Positions 33,032 to 41,659 of a stretch of 64,000 bases of DNA are shown here, in pieces (within the stretch, counting starts at the first letter, position 1; each line of letters opens with the position of its first letter). The stretch covers positions 1,550,001 through 1,614,000 of the forward strand of contig NZ_LT635772.1 of the NCBI RefSeq assembly GCF_900128415.1, written 5' to 3'. Position numbers and translations under genes: made by a program. The notes beneath the pieces are model-generated. The model saw nothing but the letters and a program-made list of their open reading frames with translations, searched no databases and was not told where the DNA came from. This DNA comes from Anaerococcus mediterraneensis (GTDB lineage Bacteria > Bacillota > Clostridia > Tissierellales > Peptoniphilaceae).

Positions 33032-34753
33032 TTAATATATAAATTCTTCAGATTTTTTAGATGATTCAATCATCTTTTGGTAAGTTTTACTTTCTTTTAT
33101 AAGTTCATCGTGTTTTCCAAAATCTTCTATCTTTCCATCTTTCATAACTATGATTTGATCTACATTTCTGATTGATTTCATCCTATGGGAAACTATCATC
33201 ACCGTCTTATTTTTAATTAATTTATTTAGAGATTCTTGGATATATTTTTCATTTTCCACATCAAGTGATGCCGCAATTTCATCTAGTAGGATTATTTCTG
33301 CATCCTTTAAAAATGCTCTTGCTATGGATATTCTCTGTCTTTCTCCTCCAGATAAGTTAGATCCATTTTCGCCAATCTCCGTATCGTATCCATTCTCAAG
33401 TTTCTTTACAAATTCGTCACAGTTCGCTAGCCTTGCAGCTTCTAGCACTTCTTCATCACTTGCAGTAGGTCTGCCGAGCCTTATATTTTCCATTACAGAA
33501 CCGTTAAATAGAATTACATCTTGGAACACCATGGAAATATGTTTAAATAAATCTTCTGTCCTCGCCTTATTTATCTCTTTTTTATCTATTAAGATTTCTC
33601 CTCTGTCATAATCATAGAGCCTTGCCACCAATTTTATTAGAGTGGACTTCCCGCAACCAGATGGACCAACAAGAGCAGTAGTTTTTCCCTGCAAAGCCTT
33701 GAATGAAATATTATCTATGACTTTTTTGTCATCGAGATAAGAAAATTCTACATTTTTTCCTTCTATATCAAATGATTTAAATTCTGTTTCTCTTCCCGGT
33801 TGGATTTCTTCTGATCTAAGTGCCTTTATCTTTTCTATTGGAGAATCCATGTACATTAACTCTCCATAAAATTGGTTAAAGGCAGCAACTCCATCAATTA
33901 ATCTTGCTGAAGCAAATAGGTAGCCTGCAAAATACAAGATATTTATTTCTCCATTTATCAAGCTATTTAATCCAACATATATTGCAAGGGCTAGGGATAA
34001 GTTTGCCACAACTGTTGCAGAAACAATGGGGATAACTTGTCCCAGTTCTGACTTAATGTGTTTCTTTTCTAAGGACCTAACAAAGTCAATGCCACTTTTT
34101 TCCTTTTCTTCAGTCAAATTGTAGGATTTGATTTCAGTGGATAGATCTATTAGTTCTTGGAACATCTTCGAAGACTTTCTCTGTTCTTTGTAGTAGGTCG
34201 CCGTCGCCTTCTTTTGGATTTTGGTGGAAGTCAAATTCAAAATAGCAGAAATATAAATTGGAGCTATAACTGCAAGACCAAGCTTTACATTTCCAATTAG
34301 CAACAAAATGGAAATAATAACTAGGTTTATTATAAAGCCATAAAAACCTGAAACTGCATGAGAAAGACCATGCTCCATTGCCTCTACATCCTTCATAATC
34401 GTTTGAGAAAAATCAGTTAAATCTCTTTTTGAATAGAAACTAAGGGGAAGATCTTTTATTATTTCAGAAAGTTCAATCCTTAAATTTGCAGATTCTTTAT
34501 AGGTTTCATTATAGGTTGTAATGTAATCTTTATTTATTACGAAAATCATTATAAGAGCAATTACTATATATAAAACCACCGAAATCTTGAGATTAAACTT
34601 GCCTAGACCCAAGAGACCTTGCATGACATACATAAGAAGAAACATAGGAAGCATGTAGGACAGATTCTTTAAGGTAGAATATTTAATCGCAACGATGGTT
34701 CCTTCTGCACCTTTGTCCGTAAGTGCAAATCTATCTTTTAAATAGTTTTTCAT
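33032..34753 (-). CDS. ABC transporter, exporter-fold subunit 2 (YbtQ-like, cargo C)
   Basis: The 573-residue protein has six membrane helices and an NBD with GPSGCGKST, LSGGERQR, IILLDEIAASLD and SHRM. The N-terminus (RFALTDKGA) and the DEIAAS Walker B match the subunit at 5177-6898 closely, so those two are direct paralogues. Its ATG overlaps the stop of subunit 1 (ATGA). It should form a heterodimer with that subunit. Confidence 0.88.
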   Translation of the reverse strand: MKNYLKDRFALTDKGAEGTIVAIKYSTLKNLSYMLPMFLLMYVMQGLLGLGKFNLKISVVLYIVIALIMIFVINKDYITTYNETYKESANLRIELSEIIKDLPLSFYSKRDLTDFSQTIMKDVEAMEHGLSHAVSGFYGFIINLVIISILLLIGNVKLGLAVIAPIYISAILNLTSTKIQKKATATYYKEQRKSSKMFQELIDLSTEIKSYNLTEEKEKSGIDFVRSLEKKHIKSELGQVIPIVSATVVANLSLALAIYVGLNSLINGEINILYFAGYLFASARLIDGVAAFNQFYGELMYMDSPIEKIKALRSEEIQPGRETEFKSFDIEGKNVEFSYLDDKKVIDNISFKALQGKTTALVGPSGCGKSTLIKLVARLYDYDRGEILIDKKEINKARTEDLFKHISMVFQDVILFNGSVMENIRLGRPTASDEEVLEAARLANCDEFVKKLENGYDTEIGENGSNLSGGERQRISIARAFLKDAEIILLDEIAASLDVENEKYIQESLNKLIKNKTVMIVSHRMKSIRNVDQIIVMKDGKIEDFGKHDELIKESKTYQKMIESSKKSEEFIY

Positions 34754-36498
34754 AGATCAACCCTCCATTCATTTGCTTCATTGTACATTTCGATAAACTT
34801 CTTATACCTGCTGTCTTCCTTCATAAGTTCATCGTGGCTTCCTCTCTCTAGAATTTTTCCATCTTCAACCAGTAGAATTTCGTCCACTCCACGAATCGAA
34901 GAAAGCCTATGAGCAATCATAATTGTCGTCCTATCTTTTATGAGTTCCTTAAAGGCAATCTGTAATTCATATTCATTTTCTGGATCTGCAGCAGCAGAAG
35001 CTTCATCAAGGATAATTATCTTTGGATCTTTCAAAAATATTCTCGCAATGGAGATTCTCTGTTTCTCGCCACCAGATAGATTTATCCCTTCAGCACCTAT
35101 TATCGCATCGTACTTGTCTTTGAACTTATCTATAAAGTCATCACAGCGGGCAAGCTTTAAGGCTTTGTAGACCTCTTCATCATCTGCATCTTTATTTGCG
35201 AGTTTTACATTTTCAAAAATCGAAATTCCTTGGAATAGTTTAGGATTTTGAAAAACTATACCGATATTTTTCATCAAGCTTTCTCCATCGTAGGAAGAAA
35301 TATTTCTGTCGCCGATTAAAATTTCTCCAGAATCCACAGGATATAGTCCAGAGATTAACTTAGCAATGGTAGACTTACCAGATCCAGAGCTACCTACAAG
35401 AGCATATACTTTGTTCTCGTCAAGATTTAAAGAAAAATTATGTAAAATCTTATTCTTGTCATCGTATGAAAAATCAACATTTTTAAAGATTATATTCTTC
35501 TTTTGTAAATCTTTTTGTGTACCAAAAACTATTTCTTTTTCTTTCATCTCTGTGAACAGATTTTCAAGATTATCTACAGCAGAGTTAGCTTGAAAAACAT
35601 ACATGGAAACATACATAATCTTCATTAGATCTACGAAAAATAATCCCATAAATAAAGTGAAAAATAGAATTTTTGCTGACCAGATATTAGGATCTTGTCC
35701 TTTTGAAACCATAAATATCGCTAGAAAGACTGGCGTGATTATAAAAATATTTAAAAGCCATTGGAAAAGGACATAGGGAATCCTGCAGGACATCGAATAT
35801 TTGTAGACCATGTCCTTATAGACCATGATTGAGTCGTAAAGTTTTGTAAAACCGATAAGTGGCGTGTTGAAGATCTTCACCACTGGCATTCCTCTTACAT
35901 ATTCCACAGCCCCAGCATTCATTTCATCTAGCTTCTCCATGTACTTCTTCATAAATGATTGGTCTCCTATCATTTTGTAGAGTAAGTACATACTGAGTAG
36001 AATGATGATTACAAAAAATATTCCAAGATAGATGTCAATTGCAAAGGTCAAGGCTATCATGAGTATAGGAGTTAAAGCTGCCATAGTTTGATCTGTTATG
36101 AGGTGGGCGACAATCATGTGTGTTTGTTCCACATTGTTGTCGATTATCTTTCTTACCTCACCAGAGTTATGGGTGTCAAAAAAAGTATTTGAAGCTCTAA
36201 GTAGGTGCCTAAGTCCTTTTTCACGAAGCCTAGTTTCAAGTCTAAATCCAGCTAAGTGACTCATCCATGTTCCACCAAAGTAGAAGATACTACAGCTGGC
36301 AAAGAGGACTAGAATTTTTATAGAGAAAATCTTAAGGTTTATTAAATCTTCTCCACAAAATACATCTCTAAGCAAAATCCAAATTAAATAATAAGCATAG
36401 AACTGTAGCAAATTCCCAACTACAGCTAGCATCGCCGCAAGTATTCCATGGATTTTTCTTTCAGGCATATAGGAAAATAATTTCTTATAAAGTTTCAT
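34750..36498 (-). CDS. ABC transporter, exporter-fold subunit 1 (YbtP-like, cargo C)
   Basis: The 582-residue protein has six helices in residues about 15-300 and an NBD with GSSGSGKST, LSGGEKQR, IIILDEASAAADP and AHRLS. It ends NEWRVDL; the truncated piece at 6882-7214 ends with a near-identical tail, giving the original structure of that broken operon. It is the first gene of the six-gene operon ABC1-ABC2-S-T-AA'-AraC and lies just downstream of a Fur-like box. Confidence 0.88.
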   Translation of the reverse strand: MKLYKKLFSYMPERKIHGILAAMLAVVGNLLQFYAYYLIWILLRDVFCGEDLINLKIFSIKILVLFASCSIFYFGGTWMSHLAGFRLETRLREKGLRHLLRASNTFFDTHNSGEVRKIIDNNVEQTHMIVAHLITDQTMAALTPILMIALTFAIDIYLGIFFVIIILLSMYLLYKMIGDQSFMKKYMEKLDEMNAGAVEYVRGMPVVKIFNTPLIGFTKLYDSIMVYKDMVYKYSMSCRIPYVLFQWLLNIFIITPVFLAIFMVSKGQDPNIWSAKILFFTLFMGLFFVDLMKIMYVSMYVFQANSAVDNLENLFTEMKEKEIVFGTQKDLQKKNIIFKNVDFSYDDKNKILHNFSLNLDENKVYALVGSSGSGKSTIAKLISGLYPVDSGEILIGDRNISSYDGESLMKNIGIVFQNPKLFQGISIFENVKLANKDADDEEVYKALKLARCDDFIDKFKDKYDAIIGAEGINLSGGEKQRISIARIFLKDPKIIILDEASAAADPENEYELQIAFKELIKDRTTIMIAHRLSSIRGVDEILLVEDGKILERGSHDELMKEDSRYKKFIEMYNEANEWRVDL

Positions 36499-36523
36499 AT
36501 TAACCTTCTTTCTATGTGCTATT

Positions 36524-36538
36524 TGATAATTAATATCA
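36524..36538. promoter_or_regulatory. Fur-like box of cargo C operon
   Basis: TGATAATTAATATCA matches the 7-1-7 Fur consensus at 13 of 14 positions and lies 26 bases upstream of the first ABC gene. It is the best iron-box candidate in the window together with 38322-38336. Confidence 0.55.
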
Positions 36539-36689
36539 ATATATCATCTTTTTTTTTATCGTCTAGTCGAAAAAAATTATTCTGTCATAAATTTTAAATA
36601 AAATATGATGGTCTTTAAATTTTTGTAAGAGACTGTGTAAAATGCCTTTCCCCTAGGGGAAAGAGATATGTGATCAATTTTTTACTATA

Positions 36690-36736
36690 TGTGGACCACT
36701 TTCCGATAATAACTGTGGACCATTTTGGGGTTGACA
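36690..36736. mobile_element. Possible IS21-type terminal sequence
   Basis: Two direct TGTGGACCA motifs 24 bases apart (36690 and 36714), with TTTCCGATAATAAC between and GGGGTTGACA after, look like the repeated transposase-binding sites at an end of IS21-family elements. No transposase gene is near, so this would be a solo relic. Recognised by eye only. Confidence 0.35.
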
Positions 36737-36739
36737 TTT

Positions 36740-36960
36740 ACATCTAAAAGTCTTCTGGCTTTTCTTTAATTTTCTAATCGCCTTTAAAGTGTCATATTTA
36801 TATTTTTTTATCTCTAGCATACTTTGATACCTTTTAGACTTAAAGTCTTTAATAGTACCTTTCCACCTCTTTTTTATCTATAAAGATTCTCCTACATCAT
36901 AGTTCATTTTTTTATTTAAACCTTTCTGTGTTAGTTTATCTTTATCTCCTTCATACCAAT
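36740..36960. repeat. Direct repeat C, right copy
   Basis: Matches 29148-29363 in the same orientation at roughly 90%. Here it is the genuine 3' end of the replisome-organizer gene, so this copy is the parental one. Confidence 0.8.
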
Positions 36961-37612
36961 TTAAGATTGTTGCATAGTGGTTTTGATAGGTCTTTCCACT
37001 GCTTTTCATGTATCTTGATAGTTTATTTATCATTATTTCTGTGTGTGAGTTTAGTTTTTCTTTTAGATTTTTATATTCTTCTTTGCTTAGCCTTACATTT
37101 TTGAATTCTCCATAAAAGATGGGGGTGGACTTTTTATCTTTTTATATCTCTCCCTCTCTCTCTTTATCTATCTCTATATCTTTCTCTATCTCTATCTCTT
37201 GTCGGACATGTGTTGGACTCATTAAGGACAATGTCCTCTGTTTATTTTGTCTGTATCTTCTTTTTTTCTCTGCCCATGCTGTTTCTGATCCGATTAAGTT
37301 TGGTATTTCTGTTAAATAGTATTCATCATTTTCTGTTACAACTTCTAGTAAGCCTTGATTGATTAAATAATTAACTGTAACCATTACATCATCGTCTGTT
37401 TCATCTATGGTTAGTGCTAACTCTTTTATAAAATCACTTTCTACTCCATCATAATAGAGTTTGCCCTCATCTTTTAGACTTAGTAATAAAAGTTTTAGAT
37501 AGATTATCGTGTAGGTATCTCCTCCCGATATTCTTCTTAATCTTTTTATCCTTTTGTCTGTGAAAAATTCTTCTTTTAATTTTATCCAATAATATCTTTT
37601 GTTTATTGCCAT
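36878..37612 (-). pseudogene. Phage-type replisome organizer, interrupted by an in-frame stop
   Basis: Residues 1-156 (37142-37612) have the Phage_rep_org_N pattern: RYYWIKLKEEFFTDKRIKRL, GDTYTIIYLKLLLLSLK and EVVTENDEYYLTEIP. The frame then meets TAA inside a GAGATA-rich microsatellite but continues without further stops for 87 codons to 36878, including KTYQNHYATILNWYE, a typical C-terminus of such proteins. A 244-residue product is interrupted once. Such proteins load helicase at plasmid or phage origins, so unit C once carried its own replication. The stop may be a slippage mutation in the repeat tract. Confidence 0.75.
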
Positions 37613-37636
37613 TCTAATCCTCCTTGCAATAAAAAA

Positions 37637-37661
37637 AGAAGCAGATTTTTTCTCTACTTCT
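37637..37661 (-). terminator. Intrinsic terminator after methyltransferase gene
   Basis: Stem AGAAGTAGA/TCTGCTTCT with one wobble pair, loop of seven, then TTTTTTT on the minus strand, between the methyltransferase stop and the replisome-organizer start. Confidence 0.75.
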
Positions 37662-37696
37662 CCTTAAAATTTATTTTTCATTATTCACAAATTTTT

Positions 37697-38308
37697 TTAT
37701 AATTTTCTAGCTAAAAATACTAGATGATCTTCCTCGTCCAGATGGTATTCGCATTTAAATCCTATCTTATTCAATGTTTCTGTGAGATATTCGGGAGAAT
37801 AAACTTCAAAATCTAGCATATCCGCCCATTTTTTTATATTTTTATGTTCTCTATATGCTCCTTCGTTGCATATTAGAAACTGACCGTCCTTAATTAGTAC
37901 ACGATGAATTTCCCTAAAAGATACTTCTATATTCTTCCAAAAATAAATGGTTTCAAAGGCAGTTACTATATCTATGGATTCATCTTCAAAAGGTAACTTA
38001 GCCACGTCTGCTTCAATAATTTTACACCTGCCATCTCTTATAGCTTCGCTATTTACTGAACTTGCTATATCTACACTTGTTTTAGAGTAGTCCATTCCAT
38101 ATACTTTTTTAGCCTTTGTTAAGAAGTATTGAACATTACGTCCACCACCACATCCTAGATCTAAAACTACATCCGAGGTTTTAATATGCAGAAAGGATCT
38201 GCCCCATTTCGCCAATTTTTCGTGGCCAACGTTCATTCCTTTCACCATGAAACGACCACCGAAATTATTTTTAGGATTTTTTACATTTTCAAAAAATTTT
38301 TTTAACAT
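37697..38308 (-). CDS. Class I SAM-dependent methyltransferase
   Basis: The protein (203 residues) is a Methyltransf_11-type enzyme: motif I VVLDLGCGGGRN near residue 47, acidic VYGMDYS, then EADVAKLPFEDESIDIVTA and the EIHRVLIKDGQFLI post-motif. The second ATG is chosen as start because it is six bases from GGAG. A Fur-like palindrome sits right in front of it and a terminator behind it, so it is a single-gene, perhaps metal-regulated unit. The acceptor is unknown; modification of a metallophore or lipid is a guess. Confidence 0.8.
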   Translation of the reverse strand: MLKKFFENVKNPKNNFGGRFMVKGMNVGHEKLAKWGRSFLHIKTSDVVLDLGCGGGRNVQYFLTKAKKVYGMDYSKTSVDIASSVNSEAIRDGRCKIIEADVAKLPFEDESIDIVTAFETIYFWKNIEVSFREIHRVLIKDGQFLICNEGAYREHKNIKKWADMLDFEVYSPEYLTETLNKIGFKCEYHLDEEDHLVFLARKL

Positions 38309-38321
38309 TTTCATCTCCTGT

Positions 38322-38336
38322 TGATAACAATTATCA
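38322..38336. promoter_or_regulatory. Fur-like box of methyltransferase gene
   Basis: TGATAACAATTATCA matches the 7-1-7 Fur consensus at 13 of 14 positions, 14 bases upstream of the chosen start. Confidence 0.5.
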
Positions 38337-38399
38337 GTGTCATTTTATCATAAATTTTACATTTATTCAATTTTATATCCTATCTACATTGATGTATTC

Positions 38400-38515
38400 A
38401 AGAATTTCGATAATCGAAATTCTTGATTTCCGATTTTCGGAATTCTGGACTTCTGCTTTTCAAAAGTCTTGTTATTTTGGGTATCTAAGGGTGTAACTTT
38501 TCGTTACTCCCTTAG
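38400..38515. repeat. Four successive hairpins
   Basis: In order: perfect 11-bp stem AAGAATTTCGA (38400-38424, 3-base loop), TTCCGA/TCGGAA (38428-38442), GACTTCTG/CAAAAGTC (38448-38468, one mismatch), and CTAAGGG-T-GTAAC with its complement (38485-38515), the last touching the end of pcfB. Such clusters occur at oriT, single-strand origins and in RNA leaders. No open frame lies here. Confidence 0.5.
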
Positions 38516-39039
38516 ATTTCTCTGGTCATATCTTTTTTGTTTGGTTTTACTTTTTCTTTTACTTTTCTTTTTACTTTTTCTTTTGTCTTATCCTTGTTCT
38601 TGGATAGGTCTTTGTATTTCTTTATTTGTTTTAGGATACTGTCTTTTTCTTTTTTATTTTCTTTGGCTATGACTTGTTTAAAGGCATATTCCATTACTTT
38701 TATGTCTTTGGCTTGGAAGAATATTTCATAGTTTTTAGTTTCTTTGTTTTTCATTACTGAAAAACTTACTCCAAGTTTGTTAAGTTCTTTTTTTAAGTCT
38801 TTTAGATTGCTTTGATCTATGCTTATATTTTCTAGTTGTCCTTTCTTGTAGAGGTCTTTTATTTTCATTTCATCGCCTATAAGACTTTTTAGGTTTCCGT
38901 TTGCTTTTTCTAAAGTATCATTCATCTTTTTTCTTATTTCTTTTTCTAAGTGGATTGATTCTTTTGCTGCCTTTATTGTGTATGTTATTATGGTTTGTGC
39001 TGCTTGACCTGCTTCTTTGCTTATTTCTTCGTTTATCAT
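38512..39039 (-). CDS. PcfB-family (DUF3801) conjugation accessory protein
   Basis: The 175-residue protein matches the PcfB type: helical N-terminus (AGQAAQTIITYTIKAAKESI), central ISIDQSNLKDLKKELNKLGV and FFQAKDIKVMEYAFKQVIAK, and a very Lys-rich tail of short repeats (KEKVKRKVKEKVK). PcfB is encoded beside PcfC coupling proteins and relaxases in Gram-positive conjugative elements. Here it is isolated, with a strong terminator in front, so unit C is a reduced element. A decayed second copy lies at 39470-39715. Confidence 0.75.
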   Translation of the reverse strand: MINEEISKEAGQAAQTIITYTIKAAKESIHLEKEIRKKMNDTLEKANGNLKSLIGDEMKIKDLYKKGQLENISIDQSNLKDLKKELNKLGVSFSVMKNKETKNYEIFFQAKDIKVMEYAFKQVIAKENKKEKDSILKQIKKYKDLSKNKDKTKEKVKRKVKEKVKPNKKDMTREI

Positions 39040-39062
39040 GTTTTATCTCCTTTGTTTAAATT

Positions 39063-39102
39063 AAAAAAAAGGAAGTATAGGCTTTAATTTTTCTATACTT
39101 CC
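39063..39102 (-). terminator. Intrinsic terminator upstream of pcfB
   Basis: Perfect 10-bp stem GGAAGTATAG/CTATACTTCC followed by eight Ts on the minus strand. Confidence 0.8.
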
Positions 39103-39222
39103 CTTTGATTGTTTTTATTTTATTGTTCTTGGTGGTGGAATGCTTTATTTTGATGTTTTTATAGATTTCTTAGGTATTTGTACCTTTTATACTTTTAAAT
39201 AGCTTACAATACCATTCCACCT

Positions 39223-39396
39223 TTAGCAGTTTATGTGTGTTCTTTTGTCTGATAGATAGTTTTTCATGTTGGAATATATAATCTGTATTTCTTCATTGTT
39301 CATCGCTTTTATTTCTTCTGTGCTTTTATATGTTTTGTATGTTCCATCTTGATCTGCTTTTATTAGTTCATCTATTAGCTCTTGTCTTTTATTCAT
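39223..39396 (-). CDS. Small conserved element protein, 57 aa (copy 1)
   Basis: ATG behind AGGAGG opens a 57-residue frame starting MNKRQELIDELIKADQ, rich in Glu/Lys, ending DKRTHINC. The same protein, with only the last residue changed, is at 47628-47801 directly behind an intact MOBQ relaxase. Here the relaxase upstream is reduced to its last codons. Function unknown; it probably belongs to the mobilization module. Confidence 0.65.
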   Translation of the reverse strand: MNKRQELIDELIKADQDGTYKTYKSTEEIKAMNNEEIQIIYSNMKNYLSDKRTHINC

Positions 39397-39610
39397 CTCT
39401 ATTACCTCCTAGATCTGACTTTAGTTGTTTGGTCATATTATAGCTTGGATAAGATATTTTTACCAGGTCTTATCTTTCTTGATTTTTGTAATAGTCTTTA
39501 GTCATTTGTCTTTTTTTATTAAACTTATCACTATCTTGCTTATACTCTTTTATTTTTTCTATGATACTTTCTTTTTCTTTTTTATTTACCTTGGCTATGG
39601 CTTATTTAAA
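39223..39610. repeat. Direct repeat D, left copy (57-aa gene plus relaxase 3' end)
   Basis: About 370 bases are almost identical to 47628-48000 in the same orientation: the 57-aa gene, its leader and the relaxase tail (KEKESIIEKIKEYKQDS to KNQER). The copies bracket cargo D and the dead TnpX gene. Confidence 0.85.
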
Positions 39611-39715
39611 ATCATATTCCATTTGCTTTTTCTAAATATTATTCACCTTTTTTCTTATTTCTTTTTCAAGATTTATAGATTCCTTTGCTGCCTTTATTGT
39701 GTATGACATTATGGT
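39470..39715 (-). pseudogene. PcfB-relaxase mosaic remnant
   Basis: From right to left on the minus strand: PcfB N-terminal piece (TIMSYTIKAAKESINLEKEI), a stop, a PcfB piece from later in the gene (MEYDFK, stop, AIAKVNKKEKES), and then without interruption the relaxase C-terminus (IIEKIKEYKQDSDKF to KNQER). The join lies where both genes encode KKEKxS-I, so recombination occurred at a short similarity. 39716-39914 holds no gene that I can see. Confidence 0.7.
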
Positions 39716-39914
39716 TTTCCGAGAATAAAAAAGGGGGACTTCTACACTTTGGCGTAAAAAGTCATCCAAAAATAACAATCAAATTAACTCTTATTGTTAT
39801 TGAATTATTTAATTTTTGTGTTAAAATTTACTTTCAAAAACTTTTATTATCAAAAAACATCGTCATCTCCCATTAAATACTCATTTATTTAGTCAAACAT
39901 CAAAATAGATGTAT

Positions 39915-41645
39915 TTACTTAAAACTCCATTTATTTGCTCGCTCTCTTATTGAAATGAATGATTTATATATCCCATCTTGAGTTATAAGCTCATTATGCG
40001 TTCCTTCTTGTGCTATTTCCCCTTTATCTAAAACTATGATGTTATCTGCTTTCCTAACAGTTTCTAACCTGTGTGCAATCATAATAACTGTTTTATTCTG
40101 TACTAAATTATCGATGGCTTGCAAAATATGGTGTTCATTTTCTACATCTAAAGCACTGGTAAATTCATCTAAAATCACAACGGGAGCATCTTTGAGTATT
40201 GCTCTAGCTATCGCTATTCTTTGTTTTTCTCCACCGGATAAAGTGCTACCCGCTTCGCCAATTTTAGTTTCGTATCCTTTTTGCAAGCTTTTTATAAAGT
40301 CATGACAGCGCGCTTTTTTTGCAGCGGATATAATATCATCATCACTGGCATTTGGCTTTGCCAAACGAATATTATTCATAATTGTATCTTCAAACAAATA
40401 CACATTTTGAAATACCATACTTATATTTTTCATCAATTCTTCGGTGGAGATATTTGTTATTTTTGCTCCACCAATCAGAATTTCTCCTTCGCTTACATCA
40501 TAAAATCTCGGTATAAGCTTGCAAAACGTTGTTTTTCCTGAACCTGAAGGTCCGATAATCGCTGTAAGTGTGTTCGGTTTAAGAGCTACTGATATTCCCT
40601 TTAAAACTTCTCCTTTTCCGTAAGAAAAACTTACATTTTTAAATTCTATTTCATTGGATTTTATATTTTGAATAGGTGATAATACCTTTATTTCTTCAGC
40701 ATTTTCCATACTGCTTATATCCTTTAGTGAACTATCTAAAAGCCCAATCATAGAAAGAATAGAACCGGCTTGACTTACAGACTGGAATATTACAAAGCTC
40801 ATAATCAATAAATTAATGGCTTTTTGAGGAGAAATTTCTCCACTATTCCACATAAAAAACGCATAGCTAATAATCATAATTTCAAACAGCTGTATCGTAA
40901 GACCGGCACCTATGCTTGAGGGAATAGATTTTTCGGATAAATTTATATTATTAACACAACTACCATCTATATCTTTTTTTACTCTTTCATCTTTTTCTCC
41001 CATACCAAAAGCCTTAATTACGCTTATTCCCTGTATAAATTCAATAGCACTTTCCGTTAATTTTGTTTGTGCTAATTGTCTTTTGGGAGCTTCGCTTCTT
41101 GAAATTTTCATTTGATAATTAACTACAAACAAATATGTTAATATGCCTGCAAATATTACAACGGAAACTTGCCATTCATAGTAAGCAAATCCTAAAACTA
41201 TTGATATAGCAGATAAAATTCCACCTATCACATGAATTAAAATGATTGGTGCAACTTGTTCTACGGTTGAAATAGATGTAGTTAGTGTTGAGTTTATATT
41301 TCCTACTGAATTTTTGCTAAAGAACCCTAAATAGAGTTTTTTAAATAATGAGCCAAAATATAACCTTTTATCTTTCGCCATCTCAAATCCAACGGATACA
41401 GAACCCAGTTGTGTGAAATAACCAAAACCAAATACGCCGATGATACATAAAATTCCGAGTATCATTACCTTATAAATATAATTGTCCATCAAATTGCCAT
41501 TAAACATGGCATTTACCGCTAAAATTATTGCTATCATTTTCAGCATAACGAATATGCCTTCTATAAATGATAGAATTAAAATTTTGACTAAACTGCCTTT
41601 TCTTTTCTCACTAAAGTTCCATACACTTTTTAGAGCTTCAAACAT
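39915..41645 (-). CDS. ABC transporter, exporter-fold subunit 2 (cargo D)
   Basis: The 576-residue protein has six helices and an NBD with GPSGSGKTT, LSGGEKQR, VVILDEFTSALD and AHRLE. The start MFEALKSVWNFS is chosen because GGAGGTGAG is seven bases upstream and aligns with the N-terminus of unit A subunit 2 (VFKKIWNFSKEE). It is the last gene of the cargo D operon and pairs with the gene just upstream. Confidence 0.87.
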   Translation of the reverse strand: MFEALKSVWNFSEKRKGSLVKILILSFIEGIFVMLKMIAIILAVNAMFNGNLMDNYIYKVMILGILCIIGVFGFGYFTQLGSVSVGFEMAKDKRLYFGSLFKKLYLGFFSKNSVGNINSTLTTSISTVEQVAPIILIHVIGGILSAISIVLGFAYYEWQVSVVIFAGILTYLFVVNYQMKISRSEAPKRQLAQTKLTESAIEFIQGISVIKAFGMGEKDERVKKDIDGSCVNNINLSEKSIPSSIGAGLTIQLFEIMIISYAFFMWNSGEISPQKAINLLIMSFVIFQSVSQAGSILSMIGLLDSSLKDISSMENAEEIKVLSPIQNIKSNEIEFKNVSFSYGKGEVLKGISVALKPNTLTAIIGPSGSGKTTFCKLIPRFYDVSEGEILIGGAKITNISTEELMKNISMVFQNVYLFEDTIMNNIRLAKPNASDDDIISAAKKARCHDFIKSLQKGYETKIGEAGSTLSGGEKQRIAIARAILKDAPVVILDEFTSALDVENEHHILQAIDNLVQNKTVIMIAHRLETVRKADNIIVLDKGEIAQEGTHNELITQDGIYKSFISIRERANKWSFK

Positions 41646-41659
41646 ATTCTCACCTCCAA

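Noticed and set aside
37142..37200. GA/TC-rich repeat tract as a CRISPR or VNTR array
   Set aside because: No spacers and no unit of CRISPR length; it is a simple microsatellite inside the replisome-organizer gene.
39425..39706. 93-codon plus-strand hydrophobic frame
   Set aside because: It is the complement of the Lys-rich PcfB/relaxase remnant; the Phe/Leu/Ile richness results from that.
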